From: Methylovorus sp035565335
GTDB taxonomy: Bacteria > Pseudomonadota > Gammaproteobacteria > Burkholderiales > Methylophilaceae
NCBI GenBank assembly: GCA_035565335.1
Contig: DATMSO010000089.1
Span: 25,764 to 89,763, forward strand
Direction: 5' to 3'
DNA length: 64,000 nt
Both the position numbers and the translations under genes were made by a program. The notes below the pieces were generated by a model that saw nothing but the letters and a program-made list of their open reading frames with translations, had not been told where the DNA came from and did not search any database. Positions 24,865 through 33,351 of this stretch are shown here, one piece after another. Within the stretch, counting starts at the first letter, position 1. Each line of letters begins with the position of its first letter.

Positions 24865-25698
24865 TTAATTTAACTTTACCTTCATCTGCACCGGCGCATA
24901 TCCGTGATTCATGGGACCTGTGCCCTGACCAAGCTGTACTGCCGCTCCAGCCGCAATTGCCTGCATGACGTATTCACGCGCGGCTATCACCGCCTGAGGC
25001 AAGCTCTCTCCCAAGCCAAGATAAGCGGCAATCGCCGAAGAAAGCGTGCAGCCAGCGCCATGAAGATTCTGCGTGACGATGCGCGGCGAGCGCATGACCA
25101 GCGGCTCCCCGCCGATTTCCTGAAAAATATCCACGACATCATGCCCGGGCATGTGGCCGCCTTTTACCAGCACGGCGCGCGCCCCCAGACTCAGCAGATC
25201 GCTGGCGGCTTGCAGCATGTCATCATGCGTCAACAAAGGCCGCCCCAGCAGCATGGCCGCCTCATCGAGATTGGGCGTTACCAGCATTGCCCGCGGGAAT
25301 AATTCTCGCACCAGGCTTTGCACTGCATCATCGGTGATCAGCCTGGCACCATTAGCCGCCGCCATGACCGGGTCCAGCACCACTTGCTGCAGATGATGAT
25401 GATCCAGCGCCTGCGCCACCGTCATGACAACCTCTGGCGCGTGCAGCATGCCGATCTTGACGGCATCCACACCGATATCCTCTACCACCGCATCTATCTG
25501 CGCCCGCAGGATATCGAGTGGCACCGCGTGAATCGCGCGTACGCCACAGGTATTCTGCGCGGTCAGAGCGGTAATGGCGGTCATGCCATAGCAACCCAGC
25601 GCGGAAAAAGTCTTGAGATCCGCCTGTATGCCCGCCCCGCCGCCACTATCGGAGCCTGCGATGGAAAGAAGTCGGGGATAGGTGTAATGCGTTTTCAC
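24865..25698 (-). CDS. thiD: Hydroxymethylpyrimidine/phosphomethylpyrimidine kinase ThiD
   Basis: 277 residues. Ribokinase-fold HMP kinase: LLSIAGSDSGGGAGIQADLKTF at the start, LVTPNLDEAAMLLG, VLVKGGHMPG and the C-terminal NLHGAGCTLSSAIAAYL catalytic loop. It phosphorylates HMP twice in thiamine synthesis. I chose the GTG at 25698, overlapping the DUF817 stop as GTGA; longer frames up to 25851 overlap that gene deeply and have no family resemblance. Confidence 0.93.
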   Translation of the reverse strand: MKTHYTYPRLLSIAGSDSGGGAGIQADLKTFSALGCYGMTAITALTAQNTCGVRAIHAVPLDILRAQIDAVVEDIGVDAVKIGMLHAPEVVMTVAQALDHHHLQQVVLDPVMAAANGARLITDDAVQSLVRELFPRAMLVTPNLDEAAMLLGRPLLTHDDMLQAASDLLSLGARAVLVKGGHMPGHDVVDIFQEIGGEPLVMRSPRIVTQNLHGAGCTLSSAIAAYLGLGESLPQAVIAAREYVMQAIAAGAAVQLGQGTGPMNHGYAPVQMKVKLN

Positions 25699-26519
25699 AG
25701 TGATGTACCCATGTTTGTTGTAGACACACCAGCCCTGCAGGGGGGTGTTGAGCACATTAATTTTGGCTTGTGCACAAAAGAAACCAGCACAAAACTGAGC
25801 ATCATTAGCAAGTACCAAGCTAGTAATTTGCTTGGTGACACCATATGCCATTGTGAGGATTGATCAGGATAAACCCAGGCGCGGCTATAGGTGCCAATGT
25901 TTTCTCCAAACCATATAAACAAAGCGACAAGCAGCCAACCGAGCAACAGTGGCATGCGCCGGTATACCTGATCAACTTTGAAGTAAATGTAGGTTCTGCC
26001 AAAAATAATCACGCTTGCCGCCAGCAATATCCATCGAAGATCGTAGAAATAATGGTGGGTGAAGAAATTAATATAAATCAGGGATACCAGAACAATAGGC
26101 TTCCATGCCTCAGGATATGCCGAGTATCTGAACTCAAAAATCCGCCAGATACGGGCTATATAACTACCAACAGCGCTGTACATGAATCCGGCAAACAATG
26201 GGAAGTTGCCGACCCCAAAATTAAAAGCCTCGGGGTAATGCCAGGAGCCTATGGCATCAGATGTTTTAAATAACTCCATGCCGGTAGCTACAAAATGAAA
26301 CAGCACGATCACAATCGCTTCTTTTGGAGTTTCAAACTTGAACGCAAGCAGGAAAAGCTGGAATGCCACCGCAGCTAAAAAGAGAAAATCATACCGAGGG
26401 AATGAAAATGGATACCAGTAATTGGTAAGAAAAATCAAACCCAGCAAATAGCCCCCGAACATGCATGCGTAGGCCTGCTTAAGGCCAAATAACCAGAACT
26501 CGCGTATAAAACGATGCAT
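25695..26519 (-). CDS. DUF817 integral membrane protein
   Basis: 274 residues with about eight membrane helices. Matches the DUF817 family (FWLFGLKQAYACMFGGYLL, FNFGVGNFPLFAGFMYSAVGS, HHYFYDLRW). Function unknown. It is distinctly richer in A/T than its neighbours and breaks the common mutL-miaA order together with thiD, so it may have been acquired. It begins 2 bp after mutL and overlaps thiD by 4 bp, so it is now part of that transcript. Confidence 0.85.
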   Translation of the reverse strand: MHRFIREFWLFGLKQAYACMFGGYLLGLIFLTNYWYPFSFPRYDFLFLAAVAFQLFLLAFKFETPKEAIVIVLFHFVATGMELFKTSDAIGSWHYPEAFNFGVGNFPLFAGFMYSAVGSYIARIWRIFEFRYSAYPEAWKPIVLVSLIYINFFTHHYFYDLRWILLAASVIIFGRTYIYFKVDQVYRRMPLLLGWLLVALFIWFGENIGTYSRAWVYPDQSSQWHMVSPSKLLAWYLLMMLSFVLVSFVHKPKLMCSTPPCRAGVSTTNMGTSL

Positions 26520-26521
26520 GC

Positions 26522-28399
26522 TTATTTGCCCCGCATGAACATTTTATCCAGATCGGCCATGGTGGCCTGGAACCAGGTGGGCCGACCATGATTGCACTGT
26601 CCGGAGCGCTCGGTCGCTTCCATGTCACGCAGCAAGGCGTTCATTTCCTGCAGGCTGAGGATGCGATTGGCACGCACGGCGGCGTGGCAGGCCATGGTGG
26701 CCAGCAGTTCATTACGACGCTCGGTCAGCACACGGCTGCCGCCGTATTCACGCAGATCGCGCAATACATCGCGAGCCAAAGCCACGGCATCGGCATCCTG
26801 CAACATGGCTGGGATCGCCCGCACGGCCAGCGTCGATGGCGATAGCTGCACAATCTCGAATCCAAGTTGATGCAGGGTTTGCTGACCTTCCGGTGTCGAC
26901 AACTGCTCCTGCACCGTGGCGACTTCGAAGCGGTCGGCATTGAAGCTCACCGGCAACAACAAGGGTTGCATAGGCACGTGATCGGCATCCAGCGCGTTTT
27001 TAAGGCGCTCGTACATAATGCGCTCATGCGCCGCGTGCATATCTACCACGATCAGCCCCAGCGCGTTTTGCGCAAGCACATAAACCCCATGCAATTGCGC
27101 CAGGGCAAAGCCTAGCGGATATTCCTGCGCGGCCTGCTCCGGGCTTAGGCTGGGTGCAGGGAATGATGAGGATAACGCAGCTGGTACGTCAGTAGGATTG
27201 CCGTTAATGTCTGCAGTAAAAGATGACGGAGGCTGAACGGCCTCACGCGGCAAGCCGCCAAACAAGGTCTGGTAAAAACCAGGGTTTTGGTTGGCTCGTA
27301 AATCGAAGCTGGCTTGCTGGCGTGGATATGACTGATCGGACATGAGTCCTGAGGCATAAGATGCGACAGGCGCCGTGGCGGCCGGAGTGACCAAGCCATT
27401 GGCAGGCAACCCTACCGGTGTTGCCAATGCTTTATGCAAAGCGTGAAAAATGAAGCGATGTACCGCCTGCCCTTCGCGGAAGCGGACTTCGGTTTTGCTG
27501 GGATGCACATTCACATCCACCAGTGTCGGGTCCAGCTCCAGAAACAGCGCAAATGCCGGATGCCGGTCATGATGCAGCACATCCTGATAGGCTTGGCGAA
27601 TGGCGTGACTGATGAGCTTGTCGCGCACAAAACGGCCATTGACGTAGACATATTGCGTATCGCGGGCGCTACGGGAAAAAGTCGGCTTGGCGGCCATCCC
27701 CCGCAGGCGCAAGCCACCCGCAGATTCATCCAGTTCAAAGGCTTCTGCAGAGAAATCCGGCCCAAGAACTTCGGTGAAGCGACGCTTGGCTTCGCCCGGG
27801 GCAAGGCGCATCAGGGCCCGGCCATTATGCTGCAGCATGAAGCCAACATCGGGGCGGGATAACGCAATGCGTCGAAACGCCTCTTCGCAATGGCCAAATT
27901 CGGTTTGTTCGGTCTTGAGGAATTTGCGGCGCGCTGGCGTGTTGAAGTAGATATCCTGCACTTCCACAATCGTGCCGCGGTCCAGTGCCGCCGGGGCGGC
28001 ATCGCCCAGCAGGCCACCATCGGCTGCAATCTTCCAGGCATGTCCAGCCTCGGCATGACGGCTGGTAATGGAGGTGCGGGAAATGGACGCAATGCTCGCC
28101 AGTGCTTCACCCCGAAAGCCCAGGCTAGCAACACTTTCAAGGTCATCCAGAGAGGAAATCTTGCTGGTGGCATGTCGCGTCAGGGCCAGAGTGAGATCAT
28201 CTTGGGGGATGCCGTTACCGTCATCCGCGACCCGCAACAGCTTCACGCCGCCCTGCCCCAGTGTCACCGAAATATCGGTGCTGCCGGCGTCCAGACTGTT
28301 TTCAAGCAACTCTTTCAGGGCGGAAGCGGGACGCTCCACCACCTCGCCAGCCGCAATCTGGCTGATAAGCTGGTCTGGCAGAAGTTTAATCAGGGACAT
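26522..28399 (-). CDS. mutL: DNA mismatch repair protein MutL
   Basis: 625 residues. N-terminal GHKL ATPase: ELLENSLDAGSTDI (catalytic Glu), RVADDGNGIP, SLGFRGEALASI. The C-terminal dimerisation domain contains DMHAAHERIMYE near residue 450, fitting the D(Q/M)HA-x2-E-x4-E endonuclease motif seen in MutL proteins of bacteria without MutH. So this MutL probably nicks DNA itself, as shown for the Neisseria protein. The linker (about 340-430) is divergent and proline-rich. Confidence 0.96.
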   Translation of the reverse strand: MSLIKLLPDQLISQIAAGEVVERPASALKELLENSLDAGSTDISVTLGQGGVKLLRVADDGNGIPQDDLTLALTRHATSKISSLDDLESVASLGFRGEALASIASISRTSITSRHAEAGHAWKIAADGGLLGDAAPAALDRGTIVEVQDIYFNTPARRKFLKTEQTEFGHCEEAFRRIALSRPDVGFMLQHNGRALMRLAPGEAKRRFTEVLGPDFSAEAFELDESAGGLRLRGMAAKPTFSRSARDTQYVYVNGRFVRDKLISHAIRQAYQDVLHHDRHPAFALFLELDPTLVDVNVHPSKTEVRFREGQAVHRFIFHALHKALATPVGLPANGLVTPAATAPVASYASGLMSDQSYPRQQASFDLRANQNPGFYQTLFGGLPREAVQPPSSFTADINGNPTDVPAALSSSFPAPSLSPEQAAQEYPLGFALAQLHGVYVLAQNALGLIVVDMHAAHERIMYERLKNALDADHVPMQPLLLPVSFNADRFEVATVQEQLSTPEGQQTLHQLGFEIVQLSPSTLAVRAIPAMLQDADAVALARDVLRDLREYGGSRVLTERRNELLATMACHAAVRANRILSLQEMNALLRDMEATERSGQCNHGRPTWFQATMADLDKMFMRGK

Positions 28400-28556
28400 G
28401 GAGGAATGGGCGCAAAGGGGGCCGGGTAATCATGGAAGGCTTATTTTAACCGCAGCAGGCCATGATTACCTATGCGATTTTGGCCATCAGGGAACGGCCA
28501 AAACCGGGGAGAGCTTGATTCACAATGGCGCGGTCAGGCGCATTGCGGCAAGCCGC

Positions 28557-28928
28557 TTACAAACCGTCGATAAAGCGCAGGCCGTACTTCTTGGTATTAA
28601 CGCTCTGGGCACCGGCCACTTCGCTTTCCGCACCGATCTTCGATGCCAGCAAGTCGACCGGAATGATGACCGGCTGTTCGGCCAGGAGATCATCGGCTAC
28701 TGCAAACAGGGCATCAGCCACTTTGCCATTCAGGTGGCTTTTACGGCCATCCTCGGAACTGAAGCTGTCAAAAATACCAAAGGCCGTATCGGTGAACTTG
28801 AGGGCATACCAGGTAATGGTTTCGCTCTCAGCCAACACCAGAGGCAGCGCGTTTTTAAGAAATTCCTCTACCTCTTTCGCCTTTTCCGGTTTTGCCTCCA
28901 GACGAATGTACAACGCTGTTTTACTCAT
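28557..28928 (-). CDS. Antibiotic-biosynthesis-monooxygenase (ABM) domain protein
   Basis: 123 residues. N-terminal ABM/quinol monooxygenase-like ferredoxin fold (TALYIRLEAKPEKAKEVEEFLKNAL and TWYALKFTDTAFGIFDSF), then a 35-residue tail rich in Ala/Val. Such proteins act on quinones or are small stress proteins; the substrate is unknown. Stands alone between mutL and the beta-CASP gene with gaps of about 157 and 68 bp. Confidence 0.75.
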   Translation of the reverse strand: MSKTALYIRLEAKPEKAKEVEEFLKNALPLVLAESETITWYALKFTDTAFGIFDSFSSEDGRKSHLNGKVADALFAVADDLLAEQPVIIPVDLLASKIGAESEVAGAQSVNTKKYGLRFIDGL

Positions 28929-28996
28929 TTCCTATCCTTGGTCAGGTGTTACAAATAAACGATACAACGACATCATGCTTGCGTCGTGGCTATGGA

Positions 28997-30352
28997 TCAC
29001 AAATCCACGGACTCAAGATATTCAGGCACGGTCACATTCCATGCAAACCGTTCCTCAATGCGAAGTCTGAGGGCATCAGCTGCAATTGGTTCGCCATGCG
29101 TGACAAACGTGCGTTTGGGTGGCGCAGTAAAATTATCCAGCCAGTGCAATATCTCATTGTAATCTGCGTGCGCAGAAAAGCTGGAAATGAATTCCACCTC
29201 GGCATTAATGGGCACATAGCCGCCATGAATCTTGACGCTGGTCGCGCCATTGATCATCGCAGCGCCGCGCGTGCCTGCGGCCTGATAACCAGCAAACAGG
29301 ATGGTGTTGCGCGGGTCCGGGCCAAATGCCTTGATATGGTGAACCACACGCCCACCAGACGCCATGCCACTCGCAGCCAGGATGATCACCGGATGATTGA
29401 TCTCGTTAAGCGCTTGCGACTCCTCCACGCTATGGACCATACGCGCGGTCTGCATGATGGCGCGGCACTCTGCCGCATCCAGCTTATGTTCACCGGCATG
29501 CCGCATGAAAATATCCGTCGCGTCCACCGCCATCGGGCTGTTCAGGTAAACCGGCAGGTCTGGAATCAGCCCCTGCTTTTTCAGTTTATGAATGTAATAC
29601 AGCAACTCCTGGGCGCGGCCCACGGCAAACACCGGCACCAGCAGCACTCCGCGACGGCGCGCCGTGCGGTTGATGATGTCGGTGAGGCGCTCGTCAGGTG
29701 TCGATTGATCATGCAGTCTGTCGCCATAGGTCGACTCAACCACCAGATAGTCAGCGCCGCTGACTGGCGTGGGCGGCAGCATCAGCGGGTCGTCCAGACG
29801 CCCCAGGTCGCCCGAGAAAAGGATGGAAGTCTCGCTATCCTTCATCAGCACCAAGCTTGCACCCAGAATATGACCCGCCGGTGACAGCTTGATGGTCACG
29901 CCCGGCACAACTTCCCCCGTCTCCTCAAACTCCACAGGCGTCAGCATGGCCACCGCACGCGCGGCATCGTCCTGCGTATACAAAGGCAAGGCAGGGTTAT
30001 GCTTTGAAAAACCGCGCTTGTTGGCGTAGCGGGCTTCTTCTTCCTGCAGATGCGCGGAATCCGGCAGCATGATCTCGCATAAGTCACGCGTGGCGCTGCT
30101 GCAATACACCCGGCCATTGAAGCCGTTTTTAACCAGCAAAGGCAGATAACCGGTATGGTCGATATGCGCATGCGTCAGCACTACGGCATCAATGCTGGCG
30201 GGGTCTATCGGCAGCTTGGCCCAGTTTTTCAGGCGCAGCTGCTTAAGCCCCTGAAAGAGACCGCAATCCACCAGCACACGCTTGCTGCCACTGGTGATCA
30301 GGTATTTGGAGCCGGTAACGGTGCCGGTGGCGCCGAGAAAAGTGATTTTCAT
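28997..30352 (-). CDS. MBL-fold beta-CASP RNA-metabolising hydrolase
   Basis: 451 residues. Metallo-beta-lactamase motifs: THAHIDHTG (zinc site), SPAGHILGAS, FSGDLGR. Beta-CASP part: AVGRAQELLYYIHKL, ILAASGMASGGRVVHH and the terminal SAHADYNEIL and VTHGEP motifs of the RNA-specificity (RMMBL) domain. Close to the archaeal/bacterial CPSF-like exonucleases; a role in RNA turnover is likely but untested in this group. Confidence 0.88.
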   Translation of the reverse strand: MKITFLGATGTVTGSKYLITSGSKRVLVDCGLFQGLKQLRLKNWAKLPIDPASIDAVVLTHAHIDHTGYLPLLVKNGFNGRVYCSSATRDLCEIMLPDSAHLQEEEARYANKRGFSKHNPALPLYTQDDAARAVAMLTPVEFEETGEVVPGVTIKLSPAGHILGASLVLMKDSETSILFSGDLGRLDDPLMLPPTPVSGADYLVVESTYGDRLHDQSTPDERLTDIINRTARRRGVLLVPVFAVGRAQELLYYIHKLKKQGLIPDLPVYLNSPMAVDATDIFMRHAGEHKLDAAECRAIMQTARMVHSVEESQALNEINHPVIILAASGMASGGRVVHHIKAFGPDPRNTILFAGYQAAGTRGAAMINGATSVKIHGGYVPINAEVEFISSFSAHADYNEILHWLDNFTAPPKRTFVTHGEPIAADALRLRIEERFAWNVTVPEYLESVDL

Positions 30353-30376
30353 ATGCCGATAGCCTGTTTCTAATGC

Positions 30377-31762
30377 TTATTTTTCAGCCATTTTGGGCTT
30401 GGCCAACGCAGGGTTGCTGGCAAAGTATTTTTTGATACCCGTGAGTATAGAAGCCACCAGTTTGTCCTGATGGTTCTCATCATTGAGCTTGCGCTCTTCT
30501 TCCGGGTTGGTGATGAAGGCTGTTTCCACCAGGATGGACGGAATATCGGGTGACTTCAAAACGGCAAAGCCAGCCTGCTCCACACTTTGCTTATGCAGGT
30601 TGTTTATTTTGCCTACGTTATCCAGCACGGATTTGCCGAGCTTGAGACTGTCATTGATGGTGGCGGTTTGTGAAAGATCGAGCAAGGTGCGAGCAAGATA
30701 AGGGTCTTTCACATCAAAGCTCACGCCACCGATCAGGTCAGATTCGTTTTCACGCTGCGCCAGCAAACGCGCCATGGCACTGGTGGCGCCATGCTCAGAC
30801 AAGGCAAATACCGATGAGCCCTTGGCTTGAGAGCTTAATGCAGCGTCGGCATGGATGGAGACGAACAGGTCAGCCTGCAGCTTGCGTGCCTTGACGACAC
30901 GGCCATGCAGCGGAATAAAGTAATCCCCATCGCGCGTTAGCACGCCGCGCATATTGGGTTCGGCGTCCACCGCCTGCTTGAGCTTTTTGGCAATGGCGAG
31001 CGTGACGTTTTTCTCGTAGGAACCATTAGCCCCCTTGGCACCCGGGTCTTCGCCGCCATGGCCGGCATCAATGGCGATGGTGATGACGCGCCCGCCCTCG
31101 CGGCTCTTGTTGGGTTCGGCTTTCAACACCGGTGCGGTTTTGGCGGCATCGGGCGTTTTCGCCGTCTCGGGCATGGACTGCGGCAGGGTTTGCTCAGGTT
31201 TGCCGGGCAGGTTGATCTCGGGGGCCTTGCTGGTATCCAGCGGAGCCGCTGTTTCAGGTTGCGCCAGCACTTTCACATCTGGCTTCATGACTTGCTCGGC
31301 ATTAGAGGCGGGAGTTTCGCGCTGTTCCAGCATAGCCATCAATGGGTCAAGCGCAGGATAAATGTCCAGCACCAGACGATGCTGATATTCCCCCGCTGGC
31401 AATAGAACCCCTAACTCCGGCCGTATATCGGTTTTCAGGTCGATCACCATGCGCACGACACCGGGCTTGAAATTCCCCACGCGAATCTGGTGGATGTAAG
31501 GGTCTGAAGCCAGCACGCGATCAGACAGGCTTTTAAGGTTGGAGCCGAGGTCCACATCCACCAGATCAAGCACCAGCCGTTCCGGGTCTTTCAGGCGCAG
31601 CAGGTTATAGCTGATGGGTTTGTTGGATTCGAGGGTAATCCGGGTGTAATCCGGCGCCGGCCACACACGCGTGGCGGTGACCGTCGTCGCGGCGCCGGCT
31701 TGAAAACTGAACAAGACCAGCATGAGCAAGCATGCGAGTTTAAGCGTGCGCAAGAGATTCAA
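30377..31762 (-). CDS. amiC: N-acetylmuramoyl-L-alanine amidase AmiC (AMIN + Amidase_3)
   Basis: About 461 residues from a TTG at 31762 preceded by AGGAAA with 8-base spacing; this gives a good signal peptide (NLLRTLKLACLLMLVLFSFQ, cleavage near AGA/A). The AMIN domain (about 25-130, ATRVWPAPDYTRITLESN) targets it to septal peptidoglycan; the zinc amidase domain is at about 220-450 (IAIDAGHGGEDPGAKG, VSIHADAA, ILVETAFITNPEEE). It splits daughter cells. It overlaps tsaE by about 20 bp. The open frame extends upstream into tsaE without sense. Confidence 0.9.
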   Translation of the reverse strand: MNLLRTLKLACLLMLVLFSFQAGAATTVTATRVWPAPDYTRITLESNKPISYNLLRLKDPERLVLDLVDVDLGSNLKSLSDRVLASDPYIHQIRVGNFKPGVVRMVIDLKTDIRPELGVLLPAGEYQHRLVLDIYPALDPLMAMLEQRETPASNAEQVMKPDVKVLAQPETAAPLDTSKAPEINLPGKPEQTLPQSMPETAKTPDAAKTAPVLKAEPNKSREGGRVITIAIDAGHGGEDPGAKGANGSYEKNVTLAIAKKLKQAVDAEPNMRGVLTRDGDYFIPLHGRVVKARKLQADLFVSIHADAALSSQAKGSSVFALSEHGATSAMARLLAQRENESDLIGGVSFDVKDPYLARTLLDLSQTATINDSLKLGKSVLDNVGKINNLHKQSVEQAGFAVLKSPDIPSILVETAFITNPEEERKLNDENHQDKLVASILTGIKKYFASNPALAKPKMAEK

Positions 31763-32207
31763 CGACAGCGTTTCCTGTTTGACTGTTAGCGCTGATACGG
31801 ACCGAACGGCCGCCAGCGTTGGGTTTAAGGTGTATATCGAGATCGGGCTGGGGAATAAGTTCGCCGGCTTTTTCCGGCCACTCCACCAGGCACAGCGTGG
31901 CAGGATTGAAGTAATCGCGAAAGCCCGCCGCCTCCCACTCTTCAGGATCAACAAAACGATACAGGTCAAAATGATAGACGGCCAGCGCCTCCAGCACATA
32001 AGGCTCAACCAGCGTATAGGTGGGGCTTTTCACTTTGCCGGCATGGCCCAGGGCATGCAGCAGGCCGCGCACCAGCGTGGTTTTGCCTGCACCCAGATCA
32101 CCATGCAGGTAAACGGTTAAACCCGGAGTGACCGCCTTTGCCAGTTGCGCCCCGAAATCCAGGGTGGCAGCCTCATCGGCCAGGTCAAATGTAATATCAT
32201 GTGCCAT
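31740..32207 (-). CDS. tsaE: tRNA t6A synthesis ATPase TsaE
   Basis: 155 residues. P-loop LHGDLGAGKTTLVRGLLHAL and SPTYTLVEPY, DLYRFVDPEEWEAAGFRDY and LVEWPEKAGELIP are all conserved TsaE blocks. With TsaB/TsaD it makes N6-threonylcarbamoyladenosine at tRNA A37. ATG 32207 touches the divergent queG ATG; a TTG two codons earlier is possible. Confidence 0.93.
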   Translation of the reverse strand: MAHDITFDLADEAATLDFGAQLAKAVTPGLTVYLHGDLGAGKTTLVRGLLHALGHAGKVKSPTYTLVEPYVLEALAVYHFDLYRFVDPEEWEAAGFRDYFNPATLCLVEWPEKAGELIPQPDLDIHLKPNAGGRSVRISANSQTGNAVVESLAHA

Positions 32208-33320
32208 ATGCAATTTACTTCAGACAGCCCTGTGTTGCCCATCGATATGCCAGCGCTGGCGCAGGATATCAAGCGCTGGGCGCAAGAGCTTGGTTTCAGC
32301 CAGCTCGGCATTACCGACACCGACCTCAGCGCCGCGGAGCCTGCTCACCAGGCCTGGCTGGAAAAAGGATTTCATGGTGCCATGGATTATATGGCAAAAC
32401 ATGGCAGCAAACGAACCCGGCCGCAGGAATTAGTCCCGGGCACCTTGCGTATTTTGTCAGTCCGTATGAATTATCAGCCGCCCGCCGCCCGTGACAGCTG
32501 GGAGGTGATGGCCGATGGCAGCAGCGCCTTTGTTTCACGCTACGCGCTGGGGCGTGATTATCACAAGGTATTGCGCCAGCGCCTGCAGCAATTGTGTGAC
32601 CGCATTGCCGCGCAGATTGCACCGCTGACGGATGACAAGTTTGATTATCGTGTATTTACCGATAGCGCCCCGGTGCTTGAAGTGGAACTGGCGCAGAAAG
32701 CCGGGCTGGGCTGGCGCGGCAAGCACACTCTTTTACTATCGCGTGATGCCGGCTCGTGGTTTTTCCTGGGGGAAATTTATACCAATCTGCCCCTGCCGGT
32801 GGATACTCCCGGCCAGAACCATTGCGGCACCTGCCACGCCTGCATGGACATCTGCCCCACTCAGGCGATAGTAGCGCCTTATGAAGTGGATGCCCGCCGC
32901 TGTATTTCCTACCTCACCATTGAACTCAAAGACAGCATTCCCGAAGCGTTGCGCCCCCTGATAGGCAATCGTGTCTATGGTTGTGATGACTGCCAGCTGG
33001 CTTGCCCGTGGAACAAATTTGGCCAGCTGACCGAGCAGGCGGATTTTCATGTGCGTCACGGTCTGGATGACGCCAGTCTGGTGGAGCTGTTCGGTTGGGA
33101 TGAGGCGACCTTTAAGGAGCGCATGGCCGGGAGCGCCATTTACCGCATAGGCCATGAACAATGGTTGCGCAATATCGCCGTTGGCCTGGGCAACGCGCCA
33201 TCCACACCCGAGGTGGTAATAGCGCTGCAGAAAAGGCTGGATCACCCCTCCCCGCTGGTCAACGAGCATGTACGCTGGGCGTTAAAACAGCATGAACATT
33301 TATCGGCGGCAGCGCTATAA
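32208..33320 (+). CDS. queG: Epoxyqueuosine reductase QueG
   Basis: 370 residues. N-terminal cobalamin-binding domain (SRYALGRDYHKVLRQRL), LGEIYTNLPLP, then two [4Fe-4S] clusters: HCGTCHACMDICPTQAI and YGCDDCQLACPWN. It reduces epoxyqueuosine to queuosine in tRNA, requiring B12. Start chosen at ATG 32208; ATG 32199 and 32247 are alternatives and no ribosome-binding site decides. Shares a zero-length intergenic with tsaE. Confidence 0.94.
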   Translation: MQFTSDSPVLPIDMPALAQDIKRWAQELGFSQLGITDTDLSAAEPAHQAWLEKGFHGAMDYMAKHGSKRTRPQELVPGTLRILSVRMNYQPPAARDSWEVMADGSSAFVSRYALGRDYHKVLRQRLQQLCDRIAAQIAPLTDDKFDYRVFTDSAPVLEVELAQKAGLGWRGKHTLLLSRDAGSWFFLGEIYTNLPLPVDTPGQNHCGTCHACMDICPTQAIVAPYEVDARRCISYLTIELKDSIPEALRPLIGNRVYGCDDCQLACPWNKFGQLTEQADFHVRHGLDDASLVELFGWDEATFKERMAGSAIYRIGHEQWLRNIAVGLGNAPSTPEVVIALQKRLDHPSPLVNEHVRWALKQHEHLSAAAL

Positions 33321-33351
33321 TGCCGCACCTCAACTAGTGCCATAAACTCAA

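Noticed and set aside
25699..25851. N-terminal extension of thiD
   Set aside because: Overlaps DUF817 by 150 bp and does not resemble ThiD; GTG at 25698 gives the usual N-terminus.
28476..28503. TTTTGGCC...GGCCAAAA hairpin between mutL and the monooxygenase gene
   Set aside because: 8-bp arms but no T-run; too weak to call a terminator.
31763..32008. N-terminal extension of amiC into tsaE
   Set aside because: The extra residues are a shadow of tsaE and would hide the signal peptide.
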